NCBI RefSeq assembly: GCF_016859285.1
Contig: NC_053411.1
Location: 2,419,501-2,483,500 of the forward strand
DNA: 64,000 nt
Direction: 5' to 3'
DNA from: Xiphias gladius
Taxonomy: Eukaryota > Chordata > Actinopteri > Istiophoriformes > Xiphiidae
Under the pieces are notes generated by a model that was given only the letters and a program-made list of their open reading frames with translations, was not told the origin of the DNA and made no database searches. The translations under genes and the position numbers were made by a program. Shown here one piece after another: positions 15,001 through 28,900 of the stretch. How positions within the stretch are numbered: the stretch's first letter is position 1; each line of letters starts with the position of its first letter.

Positions 15001-16151
15001 GATTTATTAAACATGTCATTAAATTGAGTGTTACTTTGTTCATGTAAATGACCTCTCAACAAAAAGTGCAGAAAATGTGCTTTTGGAAAAACCAAATTAA
15101 GAAAATCTTTGATCATGTTAACTGGCAGCAAATGGCATTGTCAACACATCTGGTTTGATAGTCAAGGACATTACAATGATTTAAAATACCGTACATTTAT
15201 TGTGAAGCACATGCATGAATGGGGCAAAACAGATAATATTAAAATATTTACTGTAGATTGGTCATGTCTGGCCAATATCCGATTCGAGGTCAGTACTAAG
15301 GCCGATACTGAACCAATTTACAAGATCACACCTCTCACCTGAGACTTATACTGTCTCTTGCTGCTACTGCTGCTAATGCTGCTGCTGTTTATATAACATT
15401 TCAAAAGGCTCACCTCCACCCACCATCCACTTGCAGGGTCTGAGTCTACATTCCTTTGGGGAGGATGTTGTTATTGTCACTCCCCAATCCCTGCTGTATG
15501 AAGCTTGGTGCATTCTTGTGGGGAGACTTAGACCCTAAGTATTAACTCTCTACACAATAACCATTTCATGTGAAATGGGCTGACAATATATTACAGTACT
15601 AACAATATATTGAGTACAACTTGTTGGAGCTGATCTTTTTTAGGGAGCTGACCATGTATATCCTGGTATCATCTTCCCTGGGATAGATGGAAGTTCAATT
15701 TTGATTAAAGTCTATACTTCTTCAATTAACAGTTAGCTTTTTGATAATAAAAATTTGAGTAGTAATCAAAGAATTAAATTTTGTTTTGTTACCTTGCTTT
15801 TTGTCAGCTTGACAATTTATGGTGTTCAATATTTTGACTGTGGGGTTTATTAGTGGCATGAAAGTTTCGTGAATTACATCATTGGAGATATTTTTCCCAT
15901 TATGGAGTACAACTCCTTTATACTTACTGTTTTTTCCTACTATATAAGGTCTGAATGACAGGGAAGGCCAAGGACGCTGGGAATGGGCGGGTGGCGAGCC
16001 GGTCAGCTACACCAACTGGAGAAAGACGCCCCCTCGGTCAAAAATGAAGGGAAGCAAAAAGTGCATCCTGGTGTGGAGAAGGGCAAAGTGGCAGATAAGG
16101 GACTGTAAAACCAGCAGAGTCCATCGCTTTGTGTGTTCAGTCAAGACTTGA
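1..16151 (+). CDS. frem1: FREM1, FRAS1-related extracellular matrix protein 1 (5'-truncated; 26 exons)
   Basis: This is a secreted basement-membrane protein that in vertebrates works with FRAS1 and FREM2 in epithelial-mesenchymal adhesion (family knowledge). The window holds about 1,485 C-terminal residues; the human protein is about 2,180, so the signal peptide and the first CSPG repeats lie left of base 1. Domain order is CSPG repeats, one Calx-beta, a linker, then a C-type lectin domain ending at TGA 16149-16151. A single Calx-beta plus a terminal lectin separates FREM1 from FRAS1, FREM2 and FREM3. The ATG at base 1 is internal. All 26 exons join in phase with GT/AG sites; coordinates are in the three domain entries and the linker entry. 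Fish can have frem1a and frem1b, and I cannot say which this is. No in-frame stop interrupts the joined reading frame. Confidence 0.93.
1380..1480. repeat. Interspersed repeat, CACTTTTCAAAACA type
   Basis: The segment reads TTTATTTATAGAACACTTTTC, then AAAACAAAAGTTACAAAATG, then TTTCAGAATAAAA. This resembles a common teleost interspersed repeat with a TTTATATAGCACTTTTCAAA-like core. It sits in the FREM1 intron 651-1850. The rest of that intron shows only the LINE fragment next to it. Confidence 0.45.
1540..1613 (-). mobile_element. LINE reverse-transcriptase fragment (antisense in FREM1 intron)
   Basis: Read on the minus strand this gives [16 protein letters not shown], the reverse-transcriptase block GVPQGSxLGPLLF of non-LTR retrotransposons (L2/CR1/Rex-like). 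Only about 25 residues are recognisable. It is a heavily degraded insertion inside the intron at 651-1850. Confidence 0.6.
2590..2830 (+). repeat. Teleost MITE/SINE-like repeat (GCTAGCTG...ATGCTAAGCTAA family), copy 1
   Basis: The stretch GAGCCAGGCTAGCTGTTTTG, then CCAGTCTTTATGCTAAGCTA, recurs at 18255-18440 and, inverted, at 26512-26560. The copies share the order: GCTAGCTG, CTTCCAGTCTTTATGCTAAG, then GGCACAGA. This is a dispersed repeat in the FREM1 intron 2313-3050, and the spread of copies shows it is mobile-derived. Confidence 0.65.
3255..4134. other. FREM1 intron, nothing recognised
   Basis: An 880-base AT-rich intron. I see no coding signal continuing the CSPG frame, no clear repeat and no hairpin. 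ORFs here are short and lack codon bias. Confidence 0.5.
5150..5320 (+). repeat. Dispersed repeat (GCCTGTGAAAAC...CCTGATGATGTCA), copy 1
   Basis: CAGCCTGTGAAAACACTTGT, then GGAGTTTTCAAAAGTC, then AAATAACCCTGATGATGTCA, matches the reverse complement of about 29230-29500 over more than 100 bases. A GGGGCAC...TTTTACACA block lies upstream in both. It lies in the FREM1 intron 4927-5964. No protein is encoded. Confidence 0.65.
5518..5706. repeat. Inverted repeat / MITE-like hairpin in FREM1 intron
   Basis: CTTTTGACTGTATCCCATGG, then CCTTCTTCAGCAAATGG (5518-5555), is matched in reverse complement by CCATTTGCTGAAGG, then TTATGAGATACAGTCAAAAG (about 5668-5704). The arms are about 36 bases with few mismatches and the spacer is about 115 bases. 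This is consistent with a short non-autonomous DNA transposon. No target duplication was established. Confidence 0.6.
6354..7277. other. FREM1 intron, nothing recognised
   Basis: A 924-base intron between two in-phase CSPG exons. It is AT-rich, with only short chance ORFs. No repeat or RNA gene was recognised. Confidence 0.5.
9530..9990. repeat. Degenerate GCTAAC/GCTAGC-rich interspersed repeat
   Basis: The large FREM1 intron 8822-10593 holds many TTAGCATG, GCTAATATGCTAACAG and GCTGAATAGCA words spread over some 450 bases. The same style appears at 34735-34830 and 51110-51560. Such tracts are common in fish and look like decayed mobile sequence. The edges are not defined. The rest of this 1.8-kb intron shows only an AT-rich 12-bp hairpin near 10227-10256. 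Confidence 0.4.
11107..12042 (+). other. frem1: FREM1 Calx-beta domain (3 exons)
   Basis: Exons 11107-11236, 11446-11518 and 11899-12042 encode one Calx-beta domain. It starts near the segment [14 protein letters not shown], passes through ITVKVKAV and [16 protein letters not shown], and ends with the acidic [11 protein letters not shown] and EITIRDSG strands. In Na/Ca exchangers this fold binds calcium at acidic loops. Here the DHLEEAEE and IRDSG motifs keep acidic residues in the expected places, but actual calcium binding is not shown. Phases are 0, 1 and 1 and close correctly with the flanking exons. Confidence 0.9.
12334..12975 (+). other. frem1: FREM1 basic linker (3 exons)
   Basis: Exons 12334-12539, 12665-12712 (48 nt) and 12790-12975 encode about 145 residues between the Calx-beta and lectin domains. 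The sequence is low in predicted structure and rich in Lys, Arg, Ser and Gln, with basic runs such as PLKKKLRV and [12 protein letters not shown]. No domain is recognised. Phases are 1, then 0, 0 and 0. This is the least conserved part of the gene, so exon use here could differ between transcripts. Confidence 0.75.
13597..16151 (+). other. frem1: FREM1 C-type lectin-like domain and stop (4 exons)
   Basis: Exons 13597-13728, 14390-14505, 14739-14824 and 15949-16151. The first encodes a Cys-pair segment ([23 protein letters not shown]). The other three encode a lectin fold with the WIG core (FWIGLNDREG), [14 protein letters not shown], and six cysteines (CSKGW, HCYIL, ACRER, KKCILV, RDCKT, FVCS) suited to a three-disulfide fold. 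The usual mannose or galactose motifs EPN/QPD and WND are replaced by EPV and WQIRDC, so classical calcium-dependent sugar binding is doubtful (inference). The protein ends VCSVKT-stop at 16151. Confidence 0.93.
13975..14330 (-). mobile_element. LINE reverse-transcriptase fragment (antisense in FREM1 intron)
   Basis: On the minus strand, blocks of a non-LTR retrotransposon reverse transcriptase can be read in order: [20 protein letters not shown] (from GVPQGSILGPLLFSLYMLPL), then [11 protein letters not shown] with the catalytic YADD, then [14 protein letters not shown]. In-frame stops and frameshifts separate the blocks, so it is inactive. It belongs to the same broad L2/Rex-like class as the fragment at 1540-1613. 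Confidence 0.8.
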
Positions 16152-16850
16152 AAATGACTCTGTGGACAGTATCACAGCCATGAACCACTCAATGTGTTGT
16201 TTCAGAAGAGTTGCAGGAGGAAGGACTCATCCTCAGGACGTCTAAACTGAACAATAAGACAACTTTCCAACAAGGATCAGTGGGAACTTTGATGGAACTT
16301 TTTCTATGATTTATAATGTACTTTGTGACAATTAATGTGTGTAAAAAATAACCTGCTACACTAAGTGACATTGTTTACACAACATTTATTCTAATTAGCC
16401 ACTGAAAGTATTGTTATATATGTAAGGCACACAAGAGATTTAAAAAAATGTATTTAGTGTCTTTTAGTTGTTTTTTAGTTGTCTTTTAGTTGTTTTAGAC
16501 AGAACCAAGGCTGGAACTGTGCTCTACACTGTAGTCAATTGGTTTGTGGTGTAGGCAATTTAGTTACAAATCAGACTGTTGATGTTGTACTTTTTGCAAA
16601 TTACCTGATGGTCTTGCAATGATATCTAAGGTGTCTTGTGTCCAAACCTGGTTATAAGACTTTTGTTATTTAAATTTGAGTTTGTGTATTTATGCTTACA
16701 CTGTACATACGGTATTCCTAAATTTCCTAAAAAATCAGATTACTGTAACCCAATTGACACACAGTATAACATCATAAACATGTTTATTTGGCCATGTAAA
16801 CAGAAAAAAAGCATCATAATAAAGTTCAGCATTAAATCATCTGTGTAAAT
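16152..16850 (+). other. frem1: FREM1 3' untranslated region with polyadenylation signal
   Basis: The DNA after the stop is AT-rich and has no long ORF. An AATAAA hexamer lies at 16818-16823, about 670 bases past the stop, and a second AAATAAAT-type site lies near 16911. The first is taken as the likely cleavage signal. This is inference from sequence only. Confidence 0.5.
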
Positions 16851-18229
16851 GAAGCTCTAATGGAATATTTTGCATAATCAGTCAATTTTTTTTCTTGTTT
16901 ATAATAATTTAAATAAATTATCCTTACAGTATTTGCAAGGAGAATTAAATCAGTATTTGTGAGAATTCCCAGCGCTTGATTTCAGACAAAAGAGGCAAAT
17001 CTGTGATATCGCCAAGATTCAGCTGCACTGTTAGTGACCATAAATAACTGTCCTTGCAAACCTCAGCATCAATATAAACTCTTATTATAGAGATTATGAT
17101 ATTTCCAAATCCATTAAGCCATTGTCTACTATCAGTGAAACATCTTTTCTCGGGTACAATAAAACTACTTTTCATGTTGATATTTCTTCATTAGTTTTAG
17201 GCCACAGTTACATGTTGCTGTTATTGTCACTTTTTTGAGAATTCAACACTATCAATGTTATTCATATCTGGGCCAGTGGGTCCTGTGAAACCACAAGGTT
17301 AGGCGGCAATGTGATTATCCTCATCATGTGATCTACTGCAGGGGTATGAAAGACGGCCTTTTGTATGAGCTGTAAGCAGTTCTCAGAGAGTTTGCATGCA
17401 CTGAAAAGATACACCATCTCCTCTTCAGCTCGGTGAGTCCAACTAAAACTGAACCAATATACATGTGTGTGATGCATCTACATTTGAGTGCTTCAAAAAG
17501 AAGCAGGAAACTTGAAGTATTTGTGTATGCTTTGGATAAATGCCAACATGTTTTTATGATTGATCACTACTGTAAATGAGAAAAACGTTTTTTTTTTTCT
17601 AAAAGTTACAATAGCAGCACTAGAACATCAGTCAGTCAGGAGGAAAGTCTTTAAAGTTTTGAGTTAGTCACAATTTGACGGATAATTACCCACCAGGTTT
17701 GAACGGAACAGAATCATTTCCTAGTAAGTTACTACTGCTCACTGCAGCTGCTCACTGACTTTACAGTTTATCATCACCAGGCATGTGTTGTGGAACACAC
17801 TGACTAAAATCCATCACGCACTCAGTTTCTTTAACATGCTTTTAATACAAAGAGCAGCCATATTTTGCATCGTATTCATCTTAATTTTAGTTCATCTCTG
17901 CGTTTAATCCATAATAAGATTTAAAATAAAGAGGGCTTTTGGGTGACACAGCGCACCCTGGGTTGGCAGTTTTGGCGGTCCTAACAATGTGGCCTCACCG
18001 GCTGGGGAGAGCTTGTTCATATCTGGGCGGTTTTTAAGGGAAAGTGATATTTTCAGATACAGTATATCTTGTGTTAAGGTAATGTTATTGTGTCAGATGG
18101 CTAACCTTAGTATCAGGTAACCATCACTCTACTGTCTCTGAGAAATGGGATTTGTACACTAGCTAAAATGCATTTCTGTTTGTGTACAAATTAAACAAAT
18201 GAGATGAATGTTAATCAGTGAGCTTTAGA
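16851..18229. other. Intergenic, nothing recognised
   Basis: AT-rich DNA between the FREM1 3' end and the next repeat. ORFs of 70-76 codons on the minus strand show no family resemblance. No promoter-like CpG cluster was seen. Confidence 0.45.
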
Positions 18230-18445
18230 GGTGTTGGTACGTGCATTTTTGAACTTTGGATAGAGCCAGGCTAGCTGTTGCCCCCCGCTTCCAGTCTTTA
18301 TGCTAAGCTAAGCTAACCACATCCTGACTACTGCACTGTGTTTAACGCACAGACATGAGATTGATGTCAATGTCTGCTCCTTTCTCTCTCAAAAAGAAAA
18401 TGAGTAAGCATATTTCACCGAATGTTGAACTATTCCTTTGCAACG
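18230..18445 (+). repeat. Teleost MITE/SINE-like repeat, copy 2
   Basis: GAGCCAGGCTAGCTGTTGCC, then CCAGTCTTTATGCTAAGCTA, then TTTAACGCACAGACATGAG, repeats the order of copy 1 at 2590-2830. It is followed by a conserved-looking tail: AAATGAGTAAGCATATTTC, then GAATGTTGAACTATTCCTTT. It lies between FREM1 and the LRR gene. Confidence 0.7.
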
Positions 18446-19133
18446 CCGTATTCATATTTATTCATTTAGGTCCAACCCCCACAGCAGTAACAGGAGAGGC
18501 TCCTCCTGCCCTGCTACAGCTCACAGCAACGACAATATTTAAAAATGTTTATATACTGTTTAAACAGTGTGTAATTATTATGACATACTGCAGCTTCTGT
18601 ATTTGGTGGCAAGACTAGATTAGGCCTTAAGACAACACTGTTTTCTGTGACATCATTTAGGAACAAATCCACCTGCTCAGAGAATTTGCTTTTACTTTAT
18701 TTTGTGACCACTTACTTTTCCTCATAAGAATCTGTAAGAGAGCATATATTAAGGTACAATAATATTTATGAAATGTTCTATTTGAGTACATATAGAGCAT
18801 AATGTTGCAATTATTTGCCTGACAAAGGAGCTATATTTTTTTAGGGCTATTGCATGGGACTGTATTACACTGACCTGGTGTTCATATTGTTATGTAGGGA
18901 GATGGGACATGTATTATACAGTCTATTGTAAGTCTATAGAATAAAATGTGTAACTTGTCAGTTCTTTTCAGCTGACAGTGCTTTAGATCATTGCTTCCAG
19001 ACATCTTTGACATGTTTGTTATTTTGTTGTTTATTCAAGGTCTGATCATGGCATAATCATCTGACTTCTTGCCTAATCTCCATTACTACAACTGGAGAGG
19101 AACTGAAGAGGTTACAGTGCTGGGGATTTTGTC

Positions 19134-22667
<3,534 letters not shown>

Positions 22668-22800
22668 GATAGACTAGTTTTTTGATCCCCTCCCTTAAAA
22701 TCAACAGTAGCACTGTAGCTGCCTCTTCCAGCGTGTATTTGATGTTTACACTTCAATTCAAATCCAGACATATTTTATGCAGCCGCACTATTAAATTAAG
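22668..22800 (+). other. LRR-gene 3' UTR with ATTAAA signal
   Basis: ATTAAA at 22790-22795 lies about 125 bases after the stop and is a plausible polyadenylation signal. The 900 bases beyond, to the Tc1 element, show no recognisable gene. Confidence 0.45.
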
Positions 22801-23713
22801 AATGGAAATATTCTACATGTGACGTGCATTATTTTCTACACCTTTTACCATAATTCAGCCTGACATATTTGACAGATATGGAAATTGATTAACATAAAAT
22901 TCTCTTAGGTTGAACAGTGCTTGGTCATCAAAGGTAAAGCTGGACCAGGCAAGATTTGATGTGTCTTTCGAACTATTCTGATGGCACAGAGTTTCTGTTT
23001 GTTGACTAATCGGAAAATCCCTCTGAAAAATGCAGGAGACTGTGCGTAGTTTCCAGTGTTTCTGGGTCGGGCCCATAGGGGCATACGGGGCTGTAGCTGT
23101 ATGCATTGCAGGTGTCGTCTTTGCTGCTACCACTAGGGGAGAGCAAAGTTAAACAGAGAGCTGCAGGGGGCCCTGGCCATTCCCAGTGCAAGTTGGACTC
23201 AAAAAATGACAGCCTCCTCACCATTTGTCTGACAGTGCACAGACCTTACTGATGTCAATTCTGGCTGATGTATGGGCTCATATTAGGGTCTATAAGATTA
23301 TGAGCTTGTGAGATGTTCAGAATCCCTTTAAAAGCCTGTGGCCGTATCTAACCCTTTGCAAACCTGTGAAAAAACTCCGGATGAGATTTGTAGTTGTCGA
23401 AAAAATATGAGAGAATGAGTACAGCTGTTGTTTAACCTCTATTTCTATGTGTTTGCTCTCAAACTAAATTGCTCATGCTAGGTTTTTCACAGTTTAACAA
23501 AGGTTGGCAGATCAAACAAACAAAGGCACTGACATTATTTCTGAACAGCTCGAAATCTTTTTAAACCTTATTTAGCCCATACTAACAAAGTTCTCAAAGT
23601 TTTTAGGAAAAAGATATGCATTTTTATGGTTTTTTAAATAATAGTGTCCTTATTGTATATTACTTCTGATGTTTGCCAAGTGTATCGACCTGATACCCCC
23701 TTTTCATTATATA

Positions 23714-24732
23714 CAGTACACAACAAAACTGAGTACACCCCTGTGCATTATCACTGAAATGTTAAATGATTCAAAACTGTCTCATCTTGACGCTACACAA
23801 AATTCACTGTTTATGCAACCTTGCACTGAAAGACAGACGGGTAAGTGCTGCTGATTTGGCTGTGGAAAGATTATCTGTAGAAAATGGTGCGAAGGACGAT
23901 GCATGAAGTCAAACTCTGTCGACAGATTAAACTTGGACAAAGAAAATGAAATGAAGCCTGATGAATGTTGGCAGCACATTCTTTGGTCAGATGAAACCAA
24001 AATAGATTGGCTTGGATCAGATGGGGTCCAGCATGTTTGGCGTGGACCTGGCCAAGACTACCACAGTGATTTCACAGTGCCAACCCTCAAGCATGGAGGT
24101 GGGAGTGTGCTGATATGGGGCTGCATGAGTGCAAAAGCTGTGGAGGAGTTGACATTTATAGATGGTACTATGAATGCAAGTTTTTATACCCAAATACTGA
24201 ATGAAAAGATGACTTTCAGTCTCAAGAAGCTTGGCAGGAGAGGAGTTTTCCAACATGAAAATGATGCCAAACACTGCAAAAATCACACAACAGTTTTTAA
24301 AGAATAAAAAGTGATCTGGTCAAGTGTGTCCCCTGAATCCAATAGATCACCTTTGGAGTATTTTAAAGCAGAAGGTAGAAATACAAAACCCCTCCAGAAA
24401 AGGGCAGCTGAAAAGAATCATCTGTGAAGAAGCAGAAAGGACTGTCCAGGAGGATTAAATCTGACATCAGAAATAAGGCGGACAAACAAAAAATTAAAAA
24501 AATACAAGAATGGACTCTCACTAAGGAAGGGTGAACTGACTTTTGTTGCAGTTGGTTCTTTAATATGGACCTTTCATTATAGTTTAATTAGTCAAACATT
24601 TCTGTTCTTCAAATGAATTGGCTTCATTCTTCTTGGACTTTGGCTAAAACAGAAATGATATTCAATGGACAAGATTTCTGGTTAACATTTAGTAATACTG
24701 ACCAGTGATGTACTCAGTTTTGTTTTATACTG
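23714..24732 (+). mobile_element. Tc1/mariner-family transposon, defective (copy A)
   Basis: The ends CAGTACACAACAAAACTGAG and, reversed at the right, CAGTATAAAACAAAACTGAG are terminal inverted repeats. TA flanks both ends (23712-23713 and 24733-24734), the hallmark target duplication. Inside, on the plus strand, is a Tc1 transposase remnant: WSDETKIDWLGSDG carries the first catalytic Asp, HGGGSVLIWGCMSA the central block, and FQHENDAKHC the second Asp. The third catalytic Glu is replaced by Asp in NPIDHLWSILKQKVE. The N-terminal DNA-binding region is mostly deleted, and frameshifts and stops break the frame, so the element is inactive. Confidence 0.9.
23903..24307 (+). pseudogene. Tc1 transposase remnant of copy A
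   Basis: The longest open piece (134 codons) spans the middle of a Tc1 transposase catalytic domain, including WSDETKIDW and FQHENDAKHC. It then hits a stop at 24305, after which the NPIDHLW block continues near 24337. The first codon is an internal methionine, not a genuine start. Full-length Tc1 transposases are about 340 residues. Confidence 0.85.
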
Positions 24733-24734
24733 TA

Positions 24735-25955
24735 TTTCAGTCTGATTCCTATCATCATATTACCTGCTGTTAACTTCTATTACCTCCACTATCTGAAAAT
24801 AGTATTTTATCATCAAATAACATCAAAAGTATTTTCAGTCGTTTTCAATGATTTTCGAGACAGCTGTTTCCTAAACATGTCCGATTAAACTTGTCTCATT
24901 TGAATCAGGTACAGCTTCTCTTACACGTGCCTGTGAATGTAAAATAAAAAAGCAACTGAAAATCTGAAAATAATGTCAGAAATGAAGTGTTAAAAACAAA
25001 GATGTACCAAGACAAGATGGCAAAAATTGTTGCTAAAGAATGACAAGGAACATGGTGTGAACATGAAGGTAGCATGAAAAAGGATTCACCCAAAATCTGG
25101 ATGTGAAAATGGATGAGCAGCAGAATGCTAGGTACTAGAGGAAAAAAAAAAAAATCTTAACTCACGGTCCACTGACTACATTTTCTGGGGGGCTTTCAAA
25201 CACATCTGGACAAGATTAACAGTCTTCCTTAGCAGATGGAGTTTGGTGCTTTACTTTGGTCACGTGGTAACAGATCAAAGATGTATACTTACATCACATT
25301 ACAAAAACTGAGCCATCTCCATGACAACTGAACTAACTCCATTTACCGAAGAAGACTGTGAGAAGCAGTTGAATGATCAATAAAAAGCTGGTAAGTAGAC
25401 CTTGAGTTGAGAATTTTTTAATCAAACTACTATTTCAAAGGTCAGATTAAACTTAAGAATGAATGCTAGACCTAATCAAACTATATTTAAAATTACTATT
25501 ACAGATACACACAAAACAACTGTGGAACATTTTGATTCTATGATCAAGAATAAATTCTCTCCTCTTTTCAATTGAGTGCTCCTGGAACTTCACTCCATTG
25601 AAATAACTAAAGAGGTTGGATTAGTTGTCACTAATTTTCTGTCGATTTTTCTATTTAAGAAAATTCACTTCCCTGTATATAGAATGTTCCACTGTAATAG
25701 AACTGTTGTCGAGGACATTTTGTAAAATAACAAATTTCTATTCATATTTGCATCCCAAAACAAGAAACAGTGCCATCCCTACTGCTCAACATAAAAATTG
25801 ATCACATCAGGTAAACCATGAGCTAATAGCTGTAAAACAGTGAAAGGGAGCAACAGGGGAAGCATTTTAAAACAACTGAGAGTCAACTGTGGTGTAAATT
25901 TTGATACCTATTTATTTTAAATCACTCTTTTATTATAGCTAACTAGTTAACAGGC
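24735..25955. other. Intergenic upstream of ZMYND15, nothing recognised
   Basis: AT-rich DNA with no long ORF, no CpG cluster and no clear TATA or initiator. The ZMYND15 promoter must lie here or in an unseen 5' exon, but nothing marks it. Confidence 0.4.
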
Positions 25956-28900
25956 ATGGATCAGAAGGAACTGGTGTCCGGTAACCCGGACCCAATGCTG
26001 GAGTTTTCAGACACCATGGCTCAGTGGTACCGCTGCTTCAAGACTGCCAGGACAGAGCAGAGAGATGAGATGAGAGGGCCCCGCAGTAAATACCCTGCAG
26101 ACAGGTCCCCCTACTGGATCATACATGTAATAGACTGCTTCAACTCTCTGCCAGAGGCGGGAGGGCTGAAGAGGGCAGGGATAACCCTGTCTGAACTGAT
26201 ATAAATATAGATTCCTTTATTCTTTTCTTCATAAATTTGTAATTTGAATGTTAAAAACAACAAATAAAGCTAATGGTTACACATATGGCTATGTTTAGCT
26301 ACTTTAAAGCTATATACACTATAAAATAATATAATTGAAAGCTAACTGAGCTAGGAATAATTAGTTTATTTTTTGTTGAGTACATACAGTATGTTGAAGG
26401 AAGATTTAAACATTACAGGCAAATGTACGTATTAGCTTCTCTTTGAGGGCGTGAGGATAAGATTGATACAGTATCAACCTCAGGCCTGTGTGTTAGCTAA
26501 GTATGAGTCAGGAAATTGTTAGCCTAGCTTAGCTTATAAGCTAGAAGCAGGGGGAAACAAATTACGTTTTTTATGAACAGATGTGCACTCATTAAGTCAT
26601 GTTCTCAAATAAGATGCTTCTGCTTTCTGTTATCTCTCTTCAGGAAAATATGATGGAAAAAGTATCCTGATGGTTACGGATGCATCGGGGCTCCCCCTTG
26701 GTTTTGACATCCTGGACCAAGGTTGGTCCACCTGCCTGTATTTTAAAGACCTCGCTGAGGGGGAGTGCTCCGGAACCATGGGGACTTTGTACAGGGTAGT
26801 TAGGCTGCTGCAAAGGTGCATGGACGCCCCAATGGGTGGTGGGGAGCCACGCCAACCCCGCAGACTCAGGATCAATGGCAAGATCCTGCACAGGTTAGAC
26901 AGAAACATTAGCAGTACACTCACATAAGAGGGGCAGATAGTTTGACTAGCAGCCAATGGCAATTTATGAGGCAGTTTCATTTGATTATAGGTCCTGATAA
27001 TGCTCCAAATTTCCTCCCAGCTTATGTTTTAAAGCTCAGATTTGACTGTGTTGTGTTGCAAGGCATCAAGAGTGAAGAAAAAGGAAATTGGGGATTTGTG
27101 TGTGAGATGGGGTGCTGTGACAAAATCAGTGAATGCAGCTGTAAGTTGGTTTTTCCTGTTTGTGTCACAGTGGTACTGTGTTTTCTCTGTTTGCCTCTCT
27201 TTCTGTTTGGCATTCTTTGACCTTCTTATGTCTCAAACTTTGAGGCTTTGTTAGTGCTGTGCTGAACTGGGATGAAGGAGAACAAAATGTTTCCCTGGAC
27301 AACCCCCTTACCCCAACCCTCTTAGGAACCAAAAAGAAAGTCTGTAAGACTGCTTAACTACACTAGCCTGTTAACTGTTTGGTTGCATTTTCTGTAAGTT
27401 TTATTTCCCATCAAGGTTTAAATGCAGTTTCAAATGATTTCTTTCTCTGTATTTACTCATTTTTGTCGGCTTAAAAGTAGTCAGTTTGAAATATTTCAAT
27501 CTAAAAAATCCACCCATAAAATACTCAACATGAGTATGTTTTTAATTGTAAAAGGTTAATTACCTCTAAGTAACCAAAAAATTTAAATTCCCTGAGAAAA
27601 TACAGGGGACATGACCTCCTCAGTTGTAAGGAAAATTCTAACCTAAGAAGAATTGAACATAGTGCAGTGAAATATCATTTCAAAATGTGCTAAGAGTTAC
27701 TAAAATCACACGGTATTAAAGGATGCAGTACATGAGGATCAGAGAACACAGTTTGAAGCTGGTTTATCTAATGAATAAAATAAAGTAAATTATGCAAAGT
27801 ATCTGAAATAATACCAACATACCACTTCAGACTGACTTTTTTGTGTATTTGCAGCCTGCTGCACCAGCAGATGCTCAAACCAGGAAATAAAAACCTGGAT
27901 GTAGCGTTGTGGACCCCGGTCCTCGGAGGCCGGAAGATCCTGGCGCAAGAAAGGACTCTACCCTTCAGCCTGCGCTGGCCTCCAATATACTACTGTAACT
28001 TCTGTAAGAGACGCTCCTTCCCCACTCAGCTTCAGGAATGGTAAGACAGTGAAAGTCTTACTGTGCTAGATGTAGAATGTGCATTTAGAAAGAGAGTACT
28101 TTCATAAAGCGATGAGGAAGAAGTATCTCACATATCTAAAGTACCAGTCTATATCTACTGTACCACCAATACTCCCAAAAACAGTAGAAAGTTGTGCTGC
28201 TGATACACTATATATTCTAACAAGATTTTATGTGTCATTTCTAATCAATACAACTATTGCAGGGGTACTCCAGCAATTTAACATTACACTTCCGTAAAGT
28301 TGGGGGACTTGTGTGAGAGGGATTTAAAAAATAATGGTCAAAATCAAAGCAGCAAGGGTCTAGATATCCTGACTCATAGTCCTGACTCCCTAGTATTAGT
28401 CAAACTCCAACATCTCTGGATCCTACACTTCTCCTAAATGCCACTCAGTGTTGTCGTTCATGGTGAACTGAAGTCAAACCAAATCCAGAATCTGTATTGT
28501 ATTGTGGGAGGGTTGGCAGAAGCAGTGTACATGCCATTGACAGTGCTGAGTTTGTTACATTGTGGGAACTTTTGAGGGCACTATACATTGGATCAATTTT
28601 TACACTCTAAATTTAGACACTCAAATAAAGTGGCGGACAGTAAATATAAGGCACTATATAGTAAATAGGGAGTGTTTTCAGACATAGCCCAGAACTTCTG
28701 GATTATGTGCCAGAAATAGGAGAACGATATTTAGAATTATACTGACATTTGTAATAAAACAAAGGACTAAAAATCAACAACCATCTCAACAGTATATCAG
28801 ATAGTTCACTCAATTTTTCTTGACAAGGATGGAAAAAATTTTGAAAAACAATGTTATATTATTATTTATTTAATATATTTCGGTTTTTAGCAGCCTTTAT

